Source of the DNA: Celoporthe dispersa
Taxonomy: Eukaryota; Ascomycota; Sordariomycetes; Diaporthales; Cryphonectriaceae
Length of the DNA stretch: 64,000 bases
NCBI GenBank assembly: GCA_016584495.1
Contig: WAID01000013.1
Span: forward strand, 124,001 to 188,000
Reading direction: 5' to 3'
A model generated the notes under the pieces. It ran no database searches, was not told where the DNA came from, and saw only the letters and a program-made list of their open reading frames with translations. The position numbers and the translations under genes were made by a program. This document shows positions 45,654 through 57,275 of the stretch, in pieces. Within the stretch, counting starts at the first letter, position 1. Each line of letters opens with the position of its first letter.

Positions 45654-46968
45654 ATGGCGAGCCCCCGACGGCGGATCGAGACTGATGTGAGTGGGCTCGC
45701 GGCCTTGGTCGAGAGTTTCATTAGGCGTGTCTAGGTGGCTAACCTCGACGCTTCTCTTTCTAGGTCATGAAGTACGTCTCCGCCTTGTCGACGGCGCAAC
45801 CACTCTCTACAAGCCCTGTAGCGCCTTGCTAACGTGTCTCTAGGATGTACGGGCTTCCCACCACCAACACGCCACTCGTAATGCTAATCCGAATAGGCTC
45901 ATGAGCGACTACGAGGTCACACTGGTCAACGACAACAGTGCGTGGTCCCGCTTCCTCCCTTTTCCCCTCCCCGCTCCCTCCACCTTCTTCCAACCCTCAA
46001 CGCACAGATATACACTGCTGCAGAGTCCTTGTCGTATAGCTAACTCTAGTATGCAGTGTAAGGAACCCCGACCGGCGACGTTCAAACGCTGCGGCTCCCC
46101 TCGGCCCGTTACTCACGATGCTCGAACAGGCAGGAATTCTACGTCAAGTTCAAGGGACCTACAGACAGTATGTTACGGCAGGAGAACGGAAGGAGGAGGT
46201 GGGACACAAAAGACTTGACGAGGAGAGCAGCACCCTTTGAGGGCGGCGTCTGGAAGGTCCACGTCGAGCTACCCGACCAGTACCCCTACAAGTCCCCCAG
46301 CATCGGCTTCACCAACCGAATCTTCCACCCCAACATAGACGAGCTGTAAGTGGGCCACCGGGAACATGTCCTCTCCGGCGCCTGGGGGGATCATCTAGAG
46401 TGAAATCCCCGGTTCTGGAGCGTGGAAAAGGCGTAGGGCGCAAGGCTCGGAAGAGGAAAAAGACGTGACTGACGAGTGTCGCGTGGGATCCAGGTCCGGC
46501 TCCGTCTGTCTCGACGTCATCAACCAGACCTGGTCGCCAATGTACGATATGATCAACATCTTCGAGGCATTCCTCCCCCACCTCCTTCGCTATCCAAACC
46601 CTTCCGACCCCCTCAACGGCGAGGCTGCTGCCTTGATGCTCAGGGACCAGGCCTCGTACGACACCAAAAGTCCGAGGTAGGTTTCTCTCTTTTTTTTTTC
46701 TCCTTCGGGGCTTCTCTTTCTCTTCTTCTTATTTTATCCTTCGCGAAGCCCCCCCCCCCTTTTTTTCACCCCTCCTAGTTTGCATGATCATCTTCACTCC
46801 TGCGACATAACGCTCACATCCGGAACAGAGTACGTTCAGCGGTACGCGAGCAAGGATGCCGCCGAGGAGGCCGGCGCAGAGAGCGAGGACGACGACGACA
46901 TGAGCTCTGTGGCGAGCTTCGGCGAGGACGAAGACGAGGAGCCTGCAGGTCGCCTGGACGACGTGTGA
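45654..46968 (+). CDS. UBC8: Ubiquitin-conjugating enzyme E2, UBC8/UBE2H type, with microexons and one frame break
   Basis: E2 enzyme that in yeast ubiquitinates fructose-1,6-bisphosphatase for degradation; about 186 aa. Nine exons are inferred: 45654-45686, 45764-45771, 45844-45846, 45897-45937, 46057, 46130-46167, 46231-46345, 46494-46676, 46829-46968. The N-terminus MASPRRRIETDVMKMLMSDYEV and NDNMQEFYVKF emerge only by using the tiny exons. The catalytic Cys is in GSVCLDVINQTW, the HPN motif in FHPNIDE, and the C-terminal tail is acidic (ESEDDDDMSS). One surplus A in 46666-46669 breaks the frame before VREYVQRYASK. The lengths close exactly at 187 codons after that correction. Family length and motifs make the identity secure; the 1-nt exon is the least certain part. 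Confidence 0.9.
45764..45771 (+). other. UBC8: 8-nt microexon of UBC8
   Basis: GTCATGAA between a 77-bp and a 72-bp intron; codes V-M and two bases of Lys. Acceptor TTTCTAG, donor GTACGT. Confidence 0.75.
45844..45846 (+). other. UBC8: 3-nt microexon of UBC8
   Basis: GAT between introns with CTAAC and CTAAT branch points. It supplies one residue so that DVMK-M-L-MSD matches the spacing of yeast DVMK-L-L-MSD; skipping it keeps the frame but loses a residue. Confidence 0.6.
46057..46057 (+). other. UBC8: Apparent 1-nt exon of UBC8
   Basis: A single T flanked by acceptor ATGCAG and donor GTAAGG. Together with A from the exon before and G from the one after it gives ATG, restoring the conserved Met-Gln in NDNMQEF. 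Confidence 0.45.
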
Positions 46969-47474
46969 CCTGGGGCATCCATGGACCAACCAAATTTTCC
47001 TATTTCTCCTCAGCAACGGCGTTATGATGACCATTGGTAGGTCGCGGGATTGCTTGTCTGGATGTTAGGGTGCGCGCTGTTTATCTTTTTATTTTTGTTG
47101 TTGATCTTTTGGCCTTGGATGAATATGGGGTTGCCAGGCTGGATGAACCACACCCCTTAACCTCGTCTGGCCGCAAGATACCACCCAGGGCCCGGTGCAG
47201 GATCTGCCCTCGCAAGGGACAGTCGAAGGAGACAGACACTACTTGGATTTGCTTTTCTATCTTGTTCTTCAGGGAGTTCTCTAGAAGCAGCACTTGGGCA
47301 AATATACCTGCTTACGAAGTCTGTCAACTATATACATACACTTTGCATGAGTTGATGTAACCTATAACAAGATGTGTGATTTCTAGTACAAGTCTAAGGG
47401 GTATCATAGAAGACGAAACGAAAGAGCCAGATAAAGGGTGGCCGGCGCTTCTCCATCACCCAGGGCGGGCCTGG
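46969..47474. other. 3' region between convergent genes
   Basis: About 0.5 kb between the tail-to-tail UBC8 and SAF4 genes; nothing beyond 3' ends is apparent. Confidence 0.5.
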
Positions 47475-48584
47475 TCAGTCCGAATCATAGTCCACAAGGC
47501 CAGAAGAGACGGCGGCCACCTTCTCAGCTGGTCTCTCCCCCAGCGGAGGGCTACACTCCTTGGTAGGCTCCCTCTTCCTCTTCAGGCCGAGAGTGGGGGG
47601 AGCAGACCTCGTCAGCTCCCTGTCCCTTGGCCCCAGGAAGGGGTCACTCGCCAGCCGGGTGTTGCCAACGATCTCGGAGACCAGCGACTGTTTCATCCTC
47701 GAGGCAGCTACCTCCGACTTCAGCTTTCTTGGTGCCTTTGCGTTCCCATTGGCCGCCGCCGCCCTCCTGCCGGCCCCCCCCGACTGGTTCCCACCAAACA
47801 GCGGCTGGGCGAGCACTCGGCCCTCCGCCCTGCTCTCTTCCCTCTCCCGGTCGGGCGGCGCACCAAACTCCACCAGCCGCGCCCGCCGCGCGTCTTCCCT
47901 CGCTCTCGGGCAACAGCTCGATGCCGAGCCCCAGCCGTTCCTTGATACCCTCCGCGGCCTCGGCCTCCCTCTCCCTCGCCTTCCTCCCCACGCGGAACGT
48001 CTTCCGCAGCGCCTGGTTTCTCGCGTAGGGATCATCCCACTGCCGTGCGCTGACCTCGCCGATCTCATCAATCCTCTCCTTGGCCCTCTCCAGCGCGGCG
48101 CGGTCCTCGATGGTCTTCTCGAGGTTCGAGAAGGCGCTCTCCCGCTGCTCCTCGCGCTCGGCTGGCGTGATCAGCGGGCCGCCCCCACGAGGCTCTCGTC
48201 TGCGGCCTTCTCCACGCCGGTATCCCTCTTGCGGCCGCCCGACACCACCACATACGCTGTATTCTTGGGATCGGTGCGCACCTCGATGACGCCGCCACAG
48301 GCCGCATGGCGCATGCGGAACGAGAAGATGGGGCTCGAGTAGTAGTTCCCGACCTTCTTCTTCTCGGCGTTGAACCGCACGCCCTGGCCGATGATCTGTG
48401 GGTGGGGCCTGCAGTGGTCGCACCACACGGCGAAGGGCATCTCGAAACGGACGGTCAGGATGCCCTCGGACCGCAGCTTGGAGGCGCGGGCGCCGAGAGC
48501 GTGGCCCTTGCCGGACGCCTGGTTGGCGGAGAGGAGGCCCTCGTGCTCTGGGGGCACGTAGCGGCCCATGTTGAAGCCTTGCAT
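47475..48584 (-). CDS. saf4: SAF4/CCDC130-type splicing factor (Yju2/CWC16 family), two frame breaks
   Basis: Nuclear spliceosome-associated protein, about 369 aa, single exon. It begins with the near-invariant MQGFNMGRYVPP and continues with HALGARASKL and RFEMPFAVWCDHC; Cys pairs CDHC and the later AACGG form the zinc site of the family. GQGVRFNAEKKKVGNYYSSPI and RTDPKNTAYVV are highly conserved. The C-terminal half is charged and predicted coiled or disordered, ending in DYDSD. One base is missing in the C5 run 48182-48186 and one is surplus in 47897-47899 (plus-strand runs); the two cancel and restore a single frame. Without correction the protein would stop 138 residues in, before GPLITPAEREEQ. 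Confidence 0.88.
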
Positions 48585-50426
48585 CGTGAGGGCGAAAGAG
48601 TGCGCGCCCTCGGCGGGGAGCGCGGGGGGACGAAGACGAGGAGGACGAGGAGGGCGAGGACGGCGGCGGCGGCGATGGCAGCTGCAAGCTGTACAGAAAG
48701 GCGCTCGATCAGGTCAGGTCGTCGGTCGTGTGCTTTGTCGATTAGGAGCCGTCGCAGAAATGGCTGTTGCGCGAGATGATCGAGAAATCGAAGAGTAAAG
48801 TTAGGAGTGTTAAGAACCTGTGTCGGCGAGGAATGACGAACTTCAAGGCTGACGGCCCCTGCCATCTGACATGTGGTCATACACCCTAACCCTGGTTAAC
48901 ATGTACTGTCTTACATGCTGGGTGAGGCGCTGGAACATGCTCGAGGCTACATATCCGATATGTCACAATTGGGACCCGAGAGCCAATGCGGTTTTCTTTA
49001 TGGTGACTTGGGCAAGCATCGAAGTCTATGTGTGTTTTCAAGCTTCATAACTGAGGTCTCGTCTGCTTGGTATTGATTACAATGAGCTACTACAGTAAAT
49101 ATCCACGCCCGACGCTCTGTCTCAATATGATGTGTTGCGACCCCTCCGATCTGCAATGTCCGTCTTCTTGGGAACAATAAGTTTGTTGTCTATTCATAAG
49201 GAAAAGTCGATCAGAAGTCTGTGAGGTCAGGCTGGTGCTTGTGAGGCTTTATAGTGGCGTTTTCTGGCCTCGATGCTTACTTGTGTAGAGGATTGGGTGT
49301 ACGATTTTATAACAATATTATCTTGCAAACACTTCCTACTAATTTTGGGGTTGGTTTTTTATTTAAAAAAAAAGAAAAAGTAATTTGTATGCCTCGCGAT
49401 TTCATACTTTTGAGAACCCCATGATAAGTTCCTGAAGAGGGAAGCAGTAGGCAAGTCCGCAAAATCTACTTCAAGTCTCCAACTAAAACAATATTAACGC
49501 CTTCTTCTGTAAACTCGGTGCAGACAATACAATACCCCCAGCCCATGGCAAGGCAGCCGTACCGGGAGCAGCACCAGTCGCCTCGGACAGCGGCCCTCCG
49601 AGACCTGACGGCAGGATCGAGGCTCTAGATAAATTGAACTTGGAACTGATGAAAAAGCCCCCGATATCCTAACAGCCCTAGAGGCTCTGTCGACATCTGC
49701 ATGCTGTTCGGCAGTGCTTCTGAACGATTCCGATGGTACCTGAGTATTTAAGTAGGCAGGTAACAGGTTAAGCAACATTTACATTAGTACTGCTCGAGGA
49801 TGGTAGTCTTAATTTTGAATAATCATTACGAAACCAGAAATTATACCATGGTCAGAGGCCTTGAATAAGCGGTCCTCTGTTCGCGCTGACCATCAAGATC
49901 TGCTCTCCCCAAGAGAGCTTCGAACAAAACATAGCCTAGTAGTAGGGTGGACAACATAAACTTGGTAACCCGGAGAAGCCCTGATCCTTTGCGTCTGAGC
50001 TCCCGAGCTCGGCGTCTCAGTATGCTAGGGTCCTGGGGATCTATCCCTATTGCATAAAAGAGGATTCCAGACGTAGTCCTGTAGGCCCGGAGTTTGTGGT
50101 TCTGGTGCGGCGATGCTAGTGGTGGATGGGGCTGAAGCTCCTAGTAAGGATGATGGCTCTCTTGGCCCAGCCTCGAGACACGCTTAAATTTAACGATATT
50201 TGTTCAAAAGGCCCGAGACTCACTAAAATCTGACAATCCTGGCCTGGTAGCCTTTCCGGGGCGAGGCCATCCCAGTTCAATATCATCACCCTTCTCCTTT
50301 ATATTCTCTGGCCGTCTTTTAGGGACGAGTCGTTCCTTTCTCTTCTCTTCACCTCACCCTGCTCTACTTAATTCCTTGTCGCTCTTTTTCTTTTTTTTTT
50401 TTTTTAATAACACACGCTCTTCAAGG
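48585..50426. other. Intergenic region
   Basis: About 1.8 kb between SAF4 (minus) and the GPI protein (plus), with both promoters. It reads AT-rich around 49250-49450 and has a T13 run just before the GPI gene. No gene is supported. Confidence 0.5.
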
Positions 50427-51208
50427 ATGGCACCCCGTTTCCTGCTCATCGCTGCCTCGCTTGCGGCGTCGACAGCCGCCCAGTCGACCTCGGTCACCAG
50501 CTTGTTCCTGTATGGTTTTGAAGGCGACAATATCGTCGCGTCCATCGTGTCAGCCGCTCCAGAGGCAACTACCTACTTTATAAACTGCGTGGTCGGCACG
50601 GATGCCAGCGACTGCGGCTTTGGGGAGGGCGTGAGCTTTACCTCCGGCCCCTCGACGCTGGTGTTCACTACACCGAGGCCGGTGTGATGTAAGTCTGCAG
50701 AGGATGGGGAGGGAACACACGCTCCTCTCCTCCTCTCTCTCTCTCTCTCCTGCTCTCTGCCGGCACACATGCTAATCAGGTGTCAACATGCAGAAGCGTG
50801 GACGCCGACTGCAGCGTCGCCTCGAACACCGCCAGCTGCACCGAGACGGACGCCGGATCGGAGGCCAACTTCCCCGGGACGTCCACAACGGTGCTGAGTG
50901 ATATCACGGACAGCATGGCACAGGTCACAATCACCGCGGGGCTGGACCTGCTCTCGTCTGGCGGCAGCAGCGGTGCAGCGAGCACGGGGTCAGCAGCGTC
51001 ATCGTCCGCCGCTGGCACGGCTGAGCCGTCGTCATCTGCTGCGTCTGGGGCGTCCAAGACCAGCAGCGGGGTCACAGAGGTGTCGGGAACCGCGTCGAGC
51101 ACCTCTGGCTCGAGCTCTGCGGCCGCGACTGGTGCGGCGGGGAGAGAAGGTCTGAACATGGCTGCTGCCGGCCTCGCTGGAATCGTCGGGGTGGCCATGG
51201 CCCTGTGA
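50427..51208 (+). CDS. Predicted GPI-anchored cell-surface protein, one frame break
   Basis: Secreted wall or membrane protein of about 225 aa with no recognised enzyme domain. Exons are 50427-50688 and 50794-51208; the 105-bp intron holds a CT repeat. Signal peptide residues 1-19 (MAPRFLLIAASLAASTAAQ) precede a compact domain with SLFLYGFEGDNIVASIV and four Cys (VVGTDASDCGF, DADCS, ASCTE). A long Ser/Ala/Gly/Thr linker follows, then a C-terminal hydrophobic tail (MAAAGLAGIVGVAMAL) that serves as GPI signal. One base is missing near 50666-50672; with it, the exon continues YTEAGV and the phases close. Similar proteins are common and uncharacterised in ascomycetes. Confidence 0.78.
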
Positions 51209-52130
51209 AGGTCGTGTCGTCCACATGAGAGAGTATGTGTAACTAGAGGAGAGCACGCACTGCTATGTTCAGTGCCGAGTTCTGTCGATGTCACTGTTTC
51301 TTCTTCCATTCTCTTGCGGCACGAATGTTGTGTACATGTAACCAGTACAGTAGAGACCCCTAACTGGCCCCCTAACCACCTGCCGCCATCGAGATTGGCT
51401 GCTGGAACGGAAACAGAGCTAGTTACGAAACCGGCTTGGCGTGGTTTTGGTTGCCAGCATGCCAGCCAGCCCTGCCAGCTCAACAGCCAGTCAGCCAGCC
51501 CCTTCGATTTAGGCGCGTCAGCCCAAGGCTGGGCCCACTAACACGCTGTGGTGTTCCCACTGTGGCCCTATGGTAGTACGCTGGCTAGCTGGCGGGCTGG
51601 CGGGTAACCTTGGGAACACAACCCCCCCCCCGAAAACAACTCCACGTCTGCTGATTGCGACCAAACAAACTCGAGGGGCTCCTCCTCCTCCTCGTCACCC
51701 AATCCCCCCCCCCTTCGCAGCGCACCAAGGCCCACTACACCTTCCTGCACGCCGCAACACCTATTTTCTGGCCACCATCGTGAACTGGATTGTGCGTTGG
51801 TCCTGCGTCTGAATCTGGGATCTCCGCTCGTTCAAGGAGAGGGGCCGTTTGAGGACGCCTCCACGATTGCCTCCCCACGCCTTCGAATCCCTCACATCAG
51901 CAACAGCCACACACAACCTCCCTTGATCCGGCCTCTCCCCGTCGTGTCGCATCGGCGCCCAGGCCTCTTTTCGAGATCGTCATATCAGCTGCAGAGTATG
52001 GTCGCAGCGCAGACTCGCAAGCCCCCAACCCTCGACACCGCCACACACGCGCGCGCCCTCCTGAGCTGAACCGTCCGGCTTCGACGTTGACCCTGGCGAG
52101 CTCTTCCAGCCGCCGTTCGAAGAGCCCACG
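51209..52130. other. Intergenic region
   Basis: About 0.9 kb, with C-runs at 51621-51629 and 51705-51713 and a likely leader before the next gene. No gene is supported. Confidence 0.5.
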
Positions 52131-53902
52131 ATGTCTCCAGAGCTTTCAATCGCAAGACCTCCCGCCGTGGCCATCGAGGACGAGCCCACCACCCCGATGG
52201 ACACGGCAGCTCCCAACGGGGCCCCATCCGCGTCACAGCAGAGCCTCGCCTCGACCGAGCCTCCTGCGTCACCCGCCGATCATGACCTGTCCTTCAAGAC
52301 AGAGCGCAATGACGAGCGCGCCGCCTCGACCAGCTCCGTGATCCCCTCCTCCCTGACGCCTCCCCCTTCCTCCCAGGTCCCTCCAACAACGGCGCCAGCA
52401 GGGCCGCCGCCGCCTCCTTCCGCCAGCGGATGCTCTCGCCTCCCGTCACCGGCCTCCCACTCCGTGCGGCCCGACTCGACACCCGCTGGGCACTACGCCG
52501 CACCGCGGCCCGAGCAGGTCGTCGCCGCCTCGCCCGACGAGCTGCGTGCCATGCTGCAGACCTGCATCGCCGAGCAGTCGCGCCTGAAGATGGAGGCCGC
52601 CCACCACAAGCTCCAGTACCAACTCCTCTCCGTCCGCGCCGACGAGGATGCCCACCGCGCTGCCGTCGAGCAGGAGATGACCCTACGCCAGCTGCAGGCG
52701 CTGCAGCAGCAGAAGGCCGAGGCGCCCAGGCCGGTCAAGCGGGCCGTCAGCGCCAGCCCGAGCCCCAGCATCACGCCGGCCATGTACGACTCCCCTGCGG
52801 GCCCTGGCCGAGAAGGCGCGCAGGGACAACGAGAAGCTCCTCAGGGACTACGACGAGGCCTGCAAGAGGCTCAAGGCCGCCAAGAGGCTCATCATGCGGC
52901 AGGAGGAGAGCATCGACACCCTGCGCGGGGACAACAAGCTGCTGCGCGACCGCCTGCTCGACAAGCGCGAGCTCTGGGACAAGCTCGCCAGCCCGGGCGG
53001 CATGTTCCACACGCCCAAGACGGCCCAGGCGTCGCCTGTCCAGCATCGACAGACCCCACGCCGGACCCCCGAAGCACAGGGCCGACCGCGAGGCCCAGCC
53101 CTTTGCCGTCCTGCTCCAGGCCGCCACGCAGGAGAACAGCAGCGTGCCCTCCACACCCGTGACCCCGAACCGCGCCGCGGGCCGCCACCCGCTCAAGCAC
53201 TCGCGGGGCGCACAGTCCATGTCATCACTGCCCTCGACACCGAACAGGTCCCGTCCCCGGGGTGCCGACCTGCTGCCGCCGCCTGACCTCGTCCCCCACA
53301 CCGAGCCCCCTCGGCGGTTTGCCAGCCGGAGCTTTGTCCCCGACACGCCCGGGCGGGAGCTGAGCTTTGCGAGAACGGCGGACCGGATGGAGCGGGGTCG
53401 CCGTCACAGCCGAGAGAGCACGATCTCGGCAGATGACAACGAGATGCTGGTCCGCGCAGCAGAGCTGCAGTCGGTGGCACAGCAGGCCACATCCTTTGCC
53501 TCTCGCGGGTCACCCCCACCGCGGCCTCGTGTGCCGCTCCCGTCGTACCGCGGCCAGAGCGGCGAGGAGGCCCATGTCTACGAGAGCCAGGCGAGCCAGG
53601 AGGCGACGTCCATGCTCCGCCGCGACCCGCGGGAGAGCTTCGAGGTGGCGAGCTCCCACGGCTCGAGGGATGTGACGCCGACGCCGGTGGCGGCCGAGAA
53701 GATGCTGCAGTCGACCCTGCGCGGCCCGCTTAACAAGCCGACGACCACCCTGACCACGACGACGACGACGACCTCTGCGAAGCGGAAACTCGATGAGCAG
53801 GTCAGGGAGCCGGCAAGCCCGACCAAGAAACTGAGAATGGCGGGCGGCCTGAGGGAGGGCAACCCGCCCATCGGACTTGGACTTGGGATCCGAGGAGATT
53901 GA
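52131..53902 (+). CDS. Conserved coiled-coil protein of unknown function, two frame breaks
   Basis: Predicted 589-aa, single-exon protein that I do not recognise. The N-terminal third is Pro/Ser/Ala-rich. A coiled-coil region follows (roughly residues 135-290), with EAAHHKLQYQLLSV, RRDNEKLLRDYDEACKRLK and ESIDTLRGDNKLLRDRLLDK. The C-terminal half is disordered with many SP and TP sites (VPSTPVTPNRA, SLPSTPNRSR), suggesting CDK/MAPK phosphorylation, and has basic clusters KRKL and SPTKKLRM that could be nuclear localisation signals. A Thr tract is coded by an ACG repeat near 53755-53771. Surplus bases in G3 (52799-52801) and C5 (53066-53070) break the frame; removing one at each gives 590 codons. 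A cell-cycle or cytoskeletal role is possible, without direct evidence. Confidence 0.7.
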
Positions 53903-55189
53903 ACGCGGTAGCTGATGATACCCCCATCGTTTTCATTTTCGTTTTCTTTTCTTTTTCTTCTTCTTCCTTGTCCCTTCTTTTTTCCCCTTTTCTTTATACG
54001 TCTTTCGGTGCGTTGAGTGCAACGTCTGTGGGCACTTGACCGGATTGACACCCAGCCTCCTGGGGCGTGCAGCTGGGCTTCACACCGTGATGCAGGCTAC
54101 AGTGTTGTTGCGAGGGAAAGGAGCAAGCAAGCAAGATGATTATTATTCTTATCTCAGGTATCGCCGTACCAGCACACCATCTGCTGAACATGTACAGTAT
54201 CACATTTAAGACGGCACCGTTTTTTGGAACCAACAAGAGGAGACGGTCAGTCTGACGCACCGCAGTCAGGACATGGGTTTTACAACCTGGTGGAGGAGAG
54301 GGGGGGTCGGTTGATTCTCTCTTCCCCCTCCCTCAACCTCCCGGTAGCGTTCAAGTAGCAGTAGGAAGCAGTTTAGGAACGAAATTGATTAATACGTGAT
54401 CATTTTTGACGATGCCTTGGTTACGCGAGAGGAGATTCTTGACATCATGTCTGTACATCTTAAAAAAGATGATACTGTGCCAGGAAGAATAGCATTGTCC
54501 TGACTGCCCGGATCTGCTCTTTCTTCCCCCGGCAGCAGAGACGAGGCTATGAAGATTCAACTTGGGATATGATCACGGGCGAGGCTGAAGACGATCACTC
54601 CTAGGTAAGTATGTACTATACTATGGGCCTCAGGAGCCAAGGGGACAAGCCACAAGAGGCCTCGAGCCGAGAAGCGCGATGGCAATTGCATTTGCGGTAA
54701 GCCGTGCCGGGATTTCCTTTACCCACTCACTACCTCTTGAACCCACTTTGCAAGCCTACCTGTACCTGAGCTCTACCCCGGATACAGGGGCGCCCAGCTT
54801 AAGCTCTCTTCCGATCTCTGGCCGCGACGGAGGAGGGAGGGTGTCGGGTAACCCGAACCACTATCCGGCTGGCGGTTCTTTTCCTCCTTCTCGAATTTAC
54901 CCTCGCGCGTGTCTTTTTTTCCTTCTTTCTAATTCCTTTGTGTCTTTCTGTAACGAGAGTGATGCGTTCCTCTTCTCGTCTGTATAGCATCTTTCAACTG
55001 CAGGATCAATCGGTCCGTCTTGAGAAGAAGCCTTCTGCCCCGTTCTGAGAACCCTCCTCGAGGACGTCGAAGCCGACCTCTTTCTCTTGTTTTCTCTTGT
55101 CTTTTGCCTCCTCCTCCTCCTCCTCCTCCTCCATCTAAGGAAAGGAAAGAAAAAAAAGGTAGAAGGGAAAGAGAGAAAGAAAAAAAAAG
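53903..55189. other. Intergenic region
   Basis: About 1.3 kb with pyrimidine-rich tracts (53935-53995) and a CCT repeat with purine-rich leader (55105-55189) before the thiolase. No gene is supported. Confidence 0.5.
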
Positions 55190-56550
55190 ATGGCCACCAC
55201 ACTGCCCAAGGGCCTCCGCGCCGTGCTCACCAAGTCCCCCCACGACGTCGTAATCCTCTCGTCCCTGCGCACGCCCATCTGCCGCTCGAACCGCGGCTCC
55301 CTCAAGGACGCCTACCCAGAAGAGCTCCTCTCGGTCGTCCTCCGCGCGACCCTCGACGCCAACCCCAACCTCGACCCGTCCCGCATCGACGACGTGGCCG
55401 TGGGCGTGGTGCTGTCGGAGCTGGGCGGCAGCAAGGCCGCGCGCATGGCCATGAACCACGTCGGCTACCCGAGCACGACCTCGCTGTACACGGTGAACCG
55501 GGCCTGCAGCAGCTCGCTGATGGCCATCGCGGCCGTGGCGGGACAGATCCGCACTGGGATGGCAGACGTGGGCATCGGCGCAGGGATGGAGAGCATGACG
55601 CGCAACTACGGCTCGCGGGCCATCCCCGTGGACCTGTGGCCGGAGCTGAGGGAGAGCCCGGTCAAGGACGCGAGGGACTGCATCATGGCCATGGGGCTCA
55701 CGAGCGAGAACGTCGCCGAGAGGTACGGCGTCAGCAGGGCGGACCAGGATGCCTTTGCCGTGGAGAGCCACCTCCGTGCTGCCAGGGCGAGGGCGTCGGG
55801 GGCCTTTGCGCCCGAGATCGTGCCCGTGCAGACCCGCTTCCAGGAGGTGGACAAGCAGGGGAACAAGGTTGGCGAGGAGGCGAGGGTTACCGTCACCGAG
55901 GACGACGGCATCAGGGCCGGTGCCAGCGTCGAGGGCCTGGCCAGGCTCAAGCCCGCCTTCAAGCCCGACGGCGCCAGCACGGCGGGCAACTCGTCCCAGG
56001 TGTCGGACGGCGCGGCGGCCACGCTGCTGATGCGGCGCAGCACGGCGACGGAGCTGGGTCTGGGCGGCGGCATCATCGGCAGGTTCGTCAGCGCCACGAC
56101 GGTGGGCTGCGCGCCCGACGAGATGGGCATCGGCCCTGCGCTGGCGATCCCCAAGGCCCTGGGCCAGCTGGGCCTGGAGAACGGCGACGTGAGCCGGTGG
56201 GAGATCAACGAGGCCTTTGCGAGCCAGGCCCTGTACTGCATCCGGGCGCTGGGGCTCGAGGGCCAGATGGACAAGATCAACCCGGACGGCGGTGCCATCG
56301 CGCTCGGTCACCCGCTGGGCGCGACGGGCGCCAGGATGGTGAGCACGCTGATGCACGGGCTGAAGAGGCAGGATGGCGAGGTTGGTGTGGTGAGCATGTG
56401 TGTCGGCACTGGCATGGTACGCTACTCTTCCTTTCTCTCTCTCTCTCTCTCTCTTTTCTTCTCCTCTCTCCTTCTTATCATATTTCTGAAAAGATATGGC
56501 TAATACTTTTTTTACACAAGGGTATGGCGGGCGTTTTTGTACGCGAGTGA
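55190..56550 (+). CDS. 3-ketoacyl-CoA thiolase (acetyl-CoA acyltransferase)
   Basis: Thiolase of 418 aa that cleaves 3-ketoacyl-CoA in fatty-acid beta-oxidation. Exons are 55190-56416 and 56521-56550; the 104-bp intron holds a CT microsatellite and splits CVGTGM|GMAGVFVRE, so the last exon codes only nine residues. The nucleophilic Cys is in NRACSSSLMA, the active-site His in GHPLGATGAR and the second catalytic Cys in MCVGTGM; NEAFA is also intact. No clear N-terminal PTS2 (R-L-x5-H-L) and no PTS1 is visible, so the compartment is uncertain. Reading through the intron would give a different, non-conserved end. No frame correction is needed here. Confidence 0.94.
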
Positions 56551-57275
56551 AGGGCCTCCTCGGCAATGTGCTATGAAGCCCAGAGCCGCTGGGCAGAATC
56601 CGTCTTGACGCAACACTTCCGTCTTCCAAGTGCATGCTTACACGAATTGATGCCGGTACAGCCTTTGATGTCACTGCTTCTAAGGTGTAGTAGACCTAAG
56701 AGTAAAAAAAAAAAAAACATAAAAATCGCAATGGCAGATGGCATCGAGCGCCTGATCAGGTCTACAGCCTTGTCTTGACCAACTCATAATTCGGTACTGG
56801 CTCTCGAACAATATGAGAACTAAGAAACGTACTGAACTATAACTGCATTGTGTGGGCGGTTCTAAATACCAACGCCGTCAGGAGATGAGCGGATCTCAAC
56901 CTCGCATCATCCTCCGTCAATGTCACTCCCTAGAACGCTGGCACCCCGCTGATATCTCAAATACTCCTCTACCAGTCCAGCGATCACTAATCAAAGTATC
57001 TCGCCTAAGCCCTAACCCTATTTCTACAATGTTCGCCCCTAGGCTTCAGCAGGGGTTGCCCCTCCAAACAGTTCAATAGCTTAGGGACAGGTGAACGCCG
57101 GCTGGATCTGTAATGAATGGCTCGCGCCACTGGAGGAGGAACTTGTGCTCGCCTTCGTAGGCTCCACGGTATTCTCCGCAAGACTCACCCATGTGGAGTC
57201 TGGCGTCCGTCATGGCCACAGAGTCTCGGCGCTGACAGCCTCGGAAGAAACGCCCAGGCCACATGCAGGCTCCTC
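56551..57275. other. Intergenic region
   Basis: About 0.7 kb. It has an A-run at 56704-56718 and two telomere-like CCCTAA units near 57010-57021, too few to mark a telomere. The HET frame is open upstream of the chosen start. Confidence 0.5.

Noticed and set aside
46050..46057. 8-nt UBC8 microexon instead of the 1-nt exon
   Set aside because: It keeps frame with a downstream acceptor but replaces the conserved Met-Gln by Ile-Cys-Ser; kept as the main alternative only.
55190..55290. PTS2 peroxisomal signal in the thiolase N-terminus
   Set aside because: The stretch LRAVLTKSPHDVV does not fit R-L-x5-H-L spacing well enough.
54929..56674. Long minus-strand open frame (581 codons) and a 487-codon plus-strand frame over the thiolase
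   Set aside because: Both are out-of-frame shadows produced by the G/C-rich third positions of the thiolase gene; their products are low-complexity Arg/Gly/His/Pro sequences.
57010..57021. Telomere-like CCCTAA repeats
   Set aside because: Only about two units, flanked by ordinary genes on both sides; not evidence of a chromosome end.
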